NCBI RefSeq assembly: GCF_030506205.2
Contig: NC_133339.1
Span: 5,427,801 to 5,491,800 of the forward strand
Source of the DNA: Paramisgurnus dabryanus
Lineage: Eukaryota; Chordata; Actinopteri; Cypriniformes; Cobitidae
Direction of reading: 5' to 3'
Length of the DNA stretch: 64,000 bases
In this document: positions 57,063 through 64,000 of the stretch, piece after piece
Position numbering within the stretch: the first letter of the stretch is position 1
Layout: each line of letters opens with the position of its first letter
Notes under the pieces: model-generated
Databases searched by the model: none
The model's input: the letters and a program-made list of their open reading frames with translations, nothing else
What the model was told of the DNA's origin: nothing
Made by a program: the position numbers and the translations under genes

Positions 57063-58195
57063 TCATGGGGATGTATGCCTGATCCCTTGTAGTACCTGTT
57101 TTAACTCATATAAGGTAAACCCTTCGTCCATTACATCACCATCAGGCACTCTTTGAACCATTATATTGGGATTTTCACTCATGATTTGCTCTTTATACAT
57201 TCTCATATCATCTGATATGTTACTATCACTGTGAACCTTGACAAAAGCTTCTACAAGCTCCTCTGCCTTTTCTTCATTAAATGGAATATATTTATCATCT
57301 TTGATTAACACTGGGACACCTTTATGCATTTGGATCCCTCCCATCTTTCTTATCATATTCCACATTTCACTGATATCTGTACTCTCACCTATTTCATCAC
57401 AAAAAGTCCTCCAATACCTCCTTTTATTCAGCCTTATTACTTTTTTACATCTCTTATATGCTATCAAGTCATCAAATAAATATGTTTTTTTTTTCACTTT
57501 TCTCAACGCTTTGTTCTGAATTTTAATTACTTCACTACATTTGTCTGTCCACCAAGGTACTGCCTTTTTAACCCTAATACCTTTATTTTTTCCTATAACC
57601 TCATTAGCTGTATCACACAGAATATTATTCATTGTATTATTCATTTCCTCTATGTCTCCTAAATTTACTTTCATAACTGCCATTTTACTTTCACTTATTT
57701 CTTTGAACTCTTCCCAGTTAGCTTTTTTAAATCTCCACCTTTGAATTTACTCCTCATGACACTCATCTACTTCCATCCCAATACTACATTTAATAGGATA
57801 ATGATCACTACAGTACCCATACTATTTTGATCACATACTTCCCATTTACATTTTCTTGCTAATCCACTAGATACAATTGTTAAATCTAATACCGAATGCC
57901 TTCCTCTGACTACATCCATCTTTGTAATGCTGCCATCATTCAGACATACAAGATCATTTTCATCTAAAATTTCTTCTACCACATTCCCGTTTGGATCATT
58001 ATTTGTGCTTCCCCATAGAGTACTATGTGCATTAAAGTCACCACACCAAACTATCTTACTATTCCCATCACCTCCTACATCTTTATACAACTCTTTATTT
58101 AGACTCTTACATGGATTATAAAAATTAACTAGAAAATGCATTTCCGGAGGAACTGCAAAAGTGTGCTTGCTCTGGTGCCACCGATTTAGTGCCAC
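57063..58195 (-). pseudogene. LINE endonuclease and linker
   Basis: 58195-57767: LVNFYNPCKSLN, IVWCGDFNAHSTLWGS and GRHSVLDLTIVSSGLA, the C-terminal half of an APE-type endonuclease. It breaks before the final SDH. 57683-57063: WWTDKCSEVIKIQNKALRK and NKRRYWRTFCDEIG, the linker to RT. The N-terminal endonuclease is missing. Confidence 0.8.
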
Positions 58196-58204
58196 CGATT
58201 TAGA

Positions 58205-59675
58205 ACGTTAAAGCGTTCCTGAGGTATAAACTACTTCCTGTTTGGCGGCGTAAAATTAAAAAAAAATGTTCTTTTGATGTTGTGCATCCTCACATTGGAG
58301 ACCCAAATTCATGTACAAAGTTTGGTTTCAATAAGTGAAAGCGTTCCTGAGATATAAACTACTTCCTGTTTGGCGGCGTAAAATTTTAGAAAAAAAAAAT
58401 TTCTTTTGATGTTGTGCATCCTCACATTGGAGACCCAAATTCATGTACAAAGTTTGGTTTCAATAAGTGAAAGCTTCCTGAGATATAAACTACTTCCTGT
58501 TTGGCGGCGTAAAATTTTAGAAAAAAAAAATGTTCTTTTGATGTTGTGCATCCTCACATTGGAGACCCAAATTCTTGTACAAAGTTTGGTTTCAATAAGT
58601 GAAAGCGTTCCTGAGATATAAACTACTACCTGTTTGGCGGCGTAAAATTTTAGAAAAAAAAAATTCTTTTGATGTTGTGCATCCTCACATTGGAGACCCA
58701 AATTCATGTACAAAGTTTGGTTTCAATAAGTGAAAGCGTTCCTGAGATATAAACTACTTCCTGTTTGGCGGCGTAAAATTTTAGAAAAAAAAATTTCTTT
58801 TGATGTTGTGCATCCTCACATTGGAGACCCAAATTCATGTACAAAGTTTGGTTTCAATAAGTGAAAGCTTCCTGAGATATAAACTACTTCCTGTTTGGCG
58901 GCGTAAAATTTTAGAAAAAAAAATGTTCTTTTGATGTTGTGCATCCTCACATTGGAGACCCAAATTCATGTACAAAGTTTGGTTTCAATAAGTGAAAGCG
59001 TTCCTGAGATATAAACTACTTCCTGTTTGGCGGCGTAAAATTTTAGAAAAAAAAAATTCTTTTGATGTTGTGCATCCTCACATTGGAGACCCAAATTCAT
59101 GTACAAAGTTTGGTTTCAATAAGTGAAAGCGTTCCTGAGCTATAAACTACTTCCTGTTTGGCGGCGTAACATTTTAGAAAAAAAAAATTTCTTTTGATGT
59201 TGTGCATCCTCACATTGGAGACCCAAATTCATGTACAAAGTTTGGTTTCAATAAGTGAAAGCTTCCTGAGATATAAACTACTTCCTGTTTGGCGGCGTAA
59301 AATTTTAGAAAAAAAAATTGTTCTTTTGATGTTGTGCATCCTCACATTGGAGACCCAAATTCATGTACAAAGTTTGGTTTCAATAAGTGAAAGCGTTCCT
59401 GAGATATAAACTACTTCCTGTTTGGCGGCGTAACATTTTAGAAAAAAAAAATTCTTTTGATGTTGTGCATCCTCACATTGGAGACCCAAATTCATGTACA
59501 AAGTTTGGTTTCAATAAGTGAAAGCTTCCTGAGATATAAACAACTTCCTGTTTGGCGGCGTAAAATTTTAGAAAAAAAAAAATGTTCTTTTGATGTTGTG
59601 CATCCTCACATTGGAGACCCAAATTCATGTACAAAGTTTGGTTTCAATAAGTGAAAGCGTTCCTGAGATATAGGA
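58205..59675. repeat. Satellite of 131-132 bp units with trimeric higher order
   Basis: Eleven full units and the start of a twelfth begin near 58210, 58337, 58469, 58601, 58732, 58863, 58994, 59125, 59257, 59389, 59520 and 59652. Each contains CTACTTCCTGTTTGGCGGCG, a poly(A) run and TTGTGCATCCTCACATTGGA. Two linked variants (GAAAGCGTTCC versus GAAAGCTTCC, and the bases after the A run) recur every third unit. Repetitive ORFs on both strands are artefacts. Confidence 0.95.
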
Positions 59676-59702
59676 ACGCTATATATCTTTTTTTTGTCAT
59701 TC

Positions 59703-59829
59703 GTATAAAGGACCAACATGTACCAGTATTTATTTCACTGTCCCTTCGGCAGTACCTACTAATTGGGATGTCGATGTTGCGGTTGACTGGAAGAGAGTCA
59801 TACGGGTGGCCAACCACTTCGTTGTAGAT
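59703..59829 (+). other. Orphan exon-like open frame
   Basis: A pyrimidine tract (ATCTTTTTTTTGTCATTCG) and AAAG precede it. The frame gives TSIYFTVPSAVPTNWDVDVA and VDWKRVIRVANHFVVD, then G|GTAAGT. No family was recognised and no partner exon placed. Confidence 0.3.
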
Positions 59830-60372
59830 GGTAAGTTAGTTGAGATAACAATGGACAGACAGACAAACAGACCAATAAATCAATAAATGAATAAATCATC
59901 TCTTTTTCAGACAATCATCTTTTGTATACTATTATTTTCTTTTCAGTGTTTTACATCTGCTCTTGGTTGTTTCCATTTAATGAATCTCGCACTGCATACT
60001 ATTGTTTGCTTTGTGACAAATTAAATGTTATGTTTGTAGATTTGTCCATGCTGATGGCCATGCAGCATAGTTGAAGCAGACCTGTCAGAAATCATCTCTA
60101 AGATGCTATGAATCCTATGACTAGTAAGTAGAACCTCAAACTAATACATTGCTGTTCAAAGGTTTAAGGTTGTGGTTTTTTTTATTTAAAATGCACCCAT
60201 TTCATTGCTAAAAACAACGTTGTCTTGTGTATTTGGTATAATACAATGTGTTTGTGTGGTTTCTGGTAAAGAAAAACATTATTTTCCACCGTACATAATA
60301 AGAAACTGTTTTGTACTAAATATCTTTTACCTGCACTGTTCACTTCACTGATTTGCACTATATTTTAGGGAT
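59830..60372. other. No recognised gene
   Basis: AT-rich; no frame or repeat of note. Confidence 0.35.
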
Positions 60373-60848
60373 TGTAGTGTTAAGGGATTTTATAGGACAC
60401 ATGATGTGACGTTGCCCCCTTGTGGTTAGGTGGGGGAAGTGGTAAACCTGGCAGAATAATAAAGTCATGCTGAGAGAGCACACGTTGGACCTGTATCTCT
60501 TTTTTTATTTGTTAAGTTAGAGACACATAACTCTACATGGTGTCAGAAGATTAAAGTTCCTCAAATCGGGTAAACAAGAGATGTCGTTTTGCCGATTCAA
60601 CTGGAGAGAACTCAAGTTAACTTTAGTTAGTAAGTCTGAAGTTTAGCTGGATTGACAGACTAATGTGAATCGTAGTTAACGCTCGCGGCGGACAACGAGG
60701 AAAGAAAATGGGGCGATTCCAGATTCCACCACCACCCAAGTTTGACTTCACAAAGCCAGAAGAGTGGCCAAAGTGGATTCGAAGGTTTGAGAGAATCCGG
60801 ATTGCATTGGGTCTGGAACTACAGCCGGATGAAAACCAGGTGAACACT
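60373..60848 (+). mobile_element. Gypsy 5' end: short LTR, primer binding site, gag start
   Basis: A 165-bp LTR, TGTAGTGTTAAGGG...AACTCTACA (60373-60537), has AATAAA at about 60459. It is followed directly by TGGTGTCAGAAG, a tRNA primer binding site. gag starts at 60708: MGRFQIPPPPKFDFTKPEEW, then PKWIRRFERIRIALGLE, the N-terminus of the gag lineage seen at 48452. It breaks off at VNTL (60848), where a different repeat begins. Confidence 0.75.
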
Positions 60849-61750
60849 TTAACCCTCAGGGGTCCAAAAACGCAGGGAGGTGTTTTGACGTGTTTTTTCC
60901 TGATCTCACTTTATATTGTTACAAATACAATAGATGCTAACATTTGAACAGAAAATGTTTCCTCTTTATTCTTGAGTTAATTGTGCTGATTTATTCCCAT
61001 TTTTTTATCCACAATACTTTGCCAAAATTATGTTTTGCACCATCCAAATTGTTCATTTACAAATTACAGACATTGTAACAACACAAAGTGGGATGAAATT
61101 CTGCCAACTTACCCTATAATAATAATAATTGTCTTTTAACTGAACATAACTTTAAACACATGACTTGAATTATCTTAGAGCTATTGTGAAATTAATATTG
61201 TTTTGTTTCCAGAATATTCTCCTTAGTGAGTCACTGTTACCTCGGACTGATTAAGGGATTTTTTGTAATCTTGAAACATGCATTGGTTTTACTATGGTCA
61301 AACTGCAGATCTTATTTCAAACCAAGGTTTTGTTACCATGGTTCTACTACAGTAACATTATAGTAATGCTGGAGTGAAACTGTGGTAACCATATTATTTT
61401 AAATCATGGTAAAGTTTGTGGTTACTAAAATGCACTACTATATGCTGTTGTAAGAGCATGATTATTTTTTATTCATTAATAAACCATGGTTGGTTTTATA
61501 TTTACCGTGGTTTTACTGCAAATTATGGTAAAAAATTATAGATAACTTTTGCATGGGTACAGAAAAAAAGTATAAACTGAATGTTTCTATTTGTAAGTCA
61601 CGTTGGTTAAATGCATCTGATAAATGTAAATGGATTTGTATATTTATTCTGTTTACTGAAAAAAATAAATTTGCAGTTGCTATTGTATTGTTTATTATTG
61701 TGTTGAAAGACATTTTGGTTAGAGTGATTAAACGATTATAACCAAGAGCC
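60849..61750. other. Repeat-rich spacer
   Basis: Starts with ACCCTCAGGGGTCCAAAAACG, resembling the end of a common fish repeat. 61330-61530 has several CCATGGT and ACCATGG blocks of another repeat family. No gene. Confidence 0.35.
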
Positions 61751-62269
61751 GCTGTATGTTAGCTGGGACGCGGTTTTGGATAATTGCCAATAAGTCTTCA
61801 TTTAATGATTATGTTTAAAAAGAGTCTTTATTAACTACACAAAAGTGTAGCCTACAAAAATACGCGGCCAGTTGTTATGCTTAGCCGTAAAGTGTTTCAA
61901 CGCATGCGTGGTACCAATCGCACAGTGAAATGGTGACGTTTTCTACTACGCAATTATGCGCATGCGCAAAACAGATTGGGCAGGCGGCACGGATCGGGTA
62001 CTGACAACCAGTTTGTCTGTTATACGAAGGCCACGCATATTGAGGGACCGTGGGAGAAACGAAACCAGGGCGGGGCAACGGCATCATTTGCGGGCACCTG
62101 TGAGTAACTGGAAAGAGAAAGAGAGTGAGAGAAGATCAATATCACGAAAACTGTGAGTACGTTGGCCTACCTACACATCATTGTTTAGACATGGAGATGG
62201 AATACTAGTGTTTGCGTGAGTGTGTAACAGCGTGTAAAGCGGCCCCATCGTGGAAGAAGAGACGAGTGG
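61751..62269. other. Spacer or LTR upstream region with NRF-1-like site
   Basis: TGCGCATGCGCA at 61957-61968 is a perfect NRF-1-type palindrome. The 66-codon frame at 61956-62156 has no support. Confidence 0.3.
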
Positions 62270-62893
62270 GTGAGCCGAAGTCAAGTGGGGTGATTGGATG
62301 TTACTTTGCTGTGGCCACGACGTCTAAGTTTGGGCCATTCGCAGTGTCAGCGACCCTAACCTCCCCCAGGACAAATCCCGACTGAGTGTGGAGTACCGAC
62401 CCTAAATCACTGAAGTGTGTGTCGTGCAGTGGGTGAGTCTGTCCTTGACGTGTGTACACCTGAAGTTTGCAGTGTTGTGCCGTGTCCCTGTCGTCTCCTG
62501 TTGAATAAACTTATAACTCCGGCCCCTGTGTTCCTGCCTGAAGAAGGGGAAGTCATGCCCACAGTAAAAGTCCAGTGTGCCCCTCTGTATACTCACCATA
62601 TGCCCAAAGGAAAGATCCAGGGTGCCCCTCTACATACTCACCTGCACGCCCGGAGCCAAGAGCCCCGTAGACCCAAATGCCCCTTCCCGGTGTGTGCCCG
62701 TGACCTCGAAGGACTGAAGATCCCTTTTTTTTGTATTTAATTCTCTCCATATGTTTTTTAAAATATTTAATAAAACTTGTTAAATTTTATTGCTTTGTCT
62801 GTCTGGTCATTGGGGTGTTTTGGGACCTCCTCGGGGTGGAAACAGGAGGAGTGTGACCCGCGACAGGGGCGGTCCGCTTCTCGACCTGTGACA
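62270..62893 (+). mobile_element. Long-LTR family, copy 3 (3' part)
   Basis: CCGACCCTAAATCACTGAAG and GCAGTGTTGTGCCGTGTCC match copy 1 near 46110-46205. AATAAA is at 62769, and TGGTCATTGGGGTGTTTTGG to CGACCTGTGACA matches the end of copy 1. It lacks the long tandem array and has no clear start. Confidence 0.72.
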
Positions 62894-63498
62894 CTTTTAT
62901 ACAAGTTAAATAATGATTTTTTTTAATTTGGAGTAATTTGAAAATAAAGTTAATTTATATGTTGTTTTAAATGTGCAATGTTTGAGAAGCTGAGGTGTAC
63001 ATATAACATATATCTGGTAGAGAGATATTACAGAGATTTATTTTCTGGTAGAGATTCATTACAGTATCAGATCAGCAGACAGGCCTCAGCATATTTAGTA
63101 TTAATGACAAATGTGCTCATTCTGAAATCATAATAAATAATCATTCTTTATACTGTACAGTATGTGCATGCAAAAATTAGCTGATTTGTAATTATGTTAT
63201 TTATTTACAAGTTACCAAAACATATTTAGAGAAATAACCGTGTAGCTTACTGTCAAAAAACTTTATTCATACCCGTGTCAGTAACAGAATGCAGCAGACA
63301 CATTCACCTTAAAGTTTGTTTATAAATCCATTATCCTGCCTTATTAAAACATAAACATTGTAAAAACACCAAAAGAAACAATTAATTTACGTACACATAT
63401 CCAAAAAAATGTATCTTGTGTGACTGATACGCTGTAAACCGAGTGAATTTACATCATGATTTTGAATGTAAGTCAACGATGCCCTCTGCCGGTTTGGA
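62894..63498. other. AT-rich spacer
   Basis: No feature recognised. Confidence 0.35.
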
Positions 63499-63910
63499 AT
63501 AGACCCCTTCAAGGTTTGTAAACATTGAATGACTATCGGGTGCGCGCGCAGCATGGGGTCAAACTGTTTATACCATTTAGGCTTTTTAGTTCAATCTAAC
63601 AGGGCTGAAAAATTATGACTTACCTGAAATGAAGTGAGCATTATAAACACAAGCCTCTTTGATATTTGCATTGTCCCAGTCTGCACGTTTAATTGCTTGC
63701 ACCAACAGATGTTGTATTTTTTGTTTTTGAGATTCTGCAGGAATCCCGAAAAACTTAACGGCAGACCTGGTGTGATTTTCAAAGCCCACAACGCAAGTAT
63801 GCATTTTTGACGATACCGAATAATATGCAACTCAATCTGCTGTAATGACTTTTCTGACCCCGACATGCGCAGTGGGAACCACTTGTGACGTGAACTGTGA
63901 AGGGGTCTAT
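63499..63910 (-). mobile_element. Short inverted-terminal element carrying a THAP exon (copy 2)
   Basis: Same element as 356-767 in the opposite orientation and the same length: ATAGACCCCTTCAAGG at left and GAAGGGGTCTAT at right. It retains the better THAP exon. Confidence 0.65.
63624..63804 (-). pseudogene. THAP zinc-finger exon, open, donor intact
   Basis: MHTCVVGFENHTRSAVKFFG, then VQAIKRADWDNANIKEACVY and NAHFISG, followed by G|GTAAGT. It fits the THAP pattern (early Cys, conserved Trp, Cys and His near the end), but two ligand positions look changed: Phe8 where a second Cys is expected, and Tyr before NAH. Zinc binding is therefore doubtful. No downstream exon lies in the element. Confidence 0.6.
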
Positions 63911-64000
63911 ACCAAGATGGCCGCTCAATATCTGTTACGCTGTTATGTTAAGCGCAATGCAGTCATTTATATAGATAGATCAGTGGGTAAAAGTACTAAT

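Larger units (their letters stand above)
52556..58200 (-). mobile_element. I-type LINE with RNase H, interrupted and decayed
   Basis: On the minus strand, from 58200 down: AP endonuclease, RT, then RNase H, the I-group order. It is interrupted at 52991-55489 by a DNA transposon inside the RNase H domain. It is 5' truncated, adjoining a satellite, and joined at its 3' side to Gypsy RT. Multiple frameshifts and stops are present. Confidence 0.82.

Noticed and set aside
58406..59654. Repeated ORFs (MMLCILTLETQIHVQ type) on both strands
   Set aside because: Produced by the 131-bp satellite unit.

Overview
This window looks like vertebrate, most likely cyprinid fish, chromosomal DNA. The evidence is the mixture of repeats: an L2-type LINE with a (GAATT)n-type tail, a DIRS element, a chromodomain Gypsy element, Tc1 transposons, THAP-bearing short elements and fish-type foldback elements. 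Two secreted C-type lectin genes of a kind seen in cyprinids add to this. It is gene-poor and repeat-rich. The only two genes I regard as likely functional are the paired lectins on the minus strand (2751-3482 and 21653-22384). There are no bacterial features and no CRISPR array.

Layout. 1-4650: copy A of a segmental duplication, carrying a THAP-exon element, a foldback element, lectin gene A and its promoter, and a second relic promoter. 4650-11570: a mosaic in which an almost intact L2 LINE (5846-10764, minus) splits an old LTR. 11570-18845: foldback elements, including a 5.4-kb inverted-repeat element (13062-18443) with subterminal repeat arrays and a nested TTAA-flanked transposon. 19591-31460: copy B of the duplication, with lectin gene B, split by a chromovirus-type Gypsy element (23149-31078, 5-bp target duplication ATCAT). 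That element itself carries two inserted LTRs.

31460-33500: repeats, a long (CA)n tract and one exon-like stretch. 33505-38273: a decayed DIRS tyrosine-recombinase retrotransposon with inverted termini. 38592-42184: a large imperfect palindrome made of two opposed Tc1 copies around a foldback element. 42215-44700: a repeat holding a 2.2-kb inverted-terminal element. 45195-52555: a nest of long LTRs, an unrecognised 136-codon ORF and a second Gypsy element (48452-52555). 52556-58200: an I-type LINE with RNase H (minus), split by a 2.5-kb DNA transposon. 58205-59675: a 131-bp satellite with trimeric higher-order structure. 59680-64000: retroelement fragments, a third LTR of the long family and a second THAP-exon element in inverse orientation to the first.

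How the parts work together. The two lectins share signal peptide, double C-type lectin domain, a splice-donor-like site after the stop codon, and an octamer plus TATA promoter. They are duplicates whose first lectin domain has diverged much more than the second. Almost everything else is mobile DNA, much of it nested, so relative insertion order can be read directly. All similarity statements are by-eye comparisons within the window; no database was searched.
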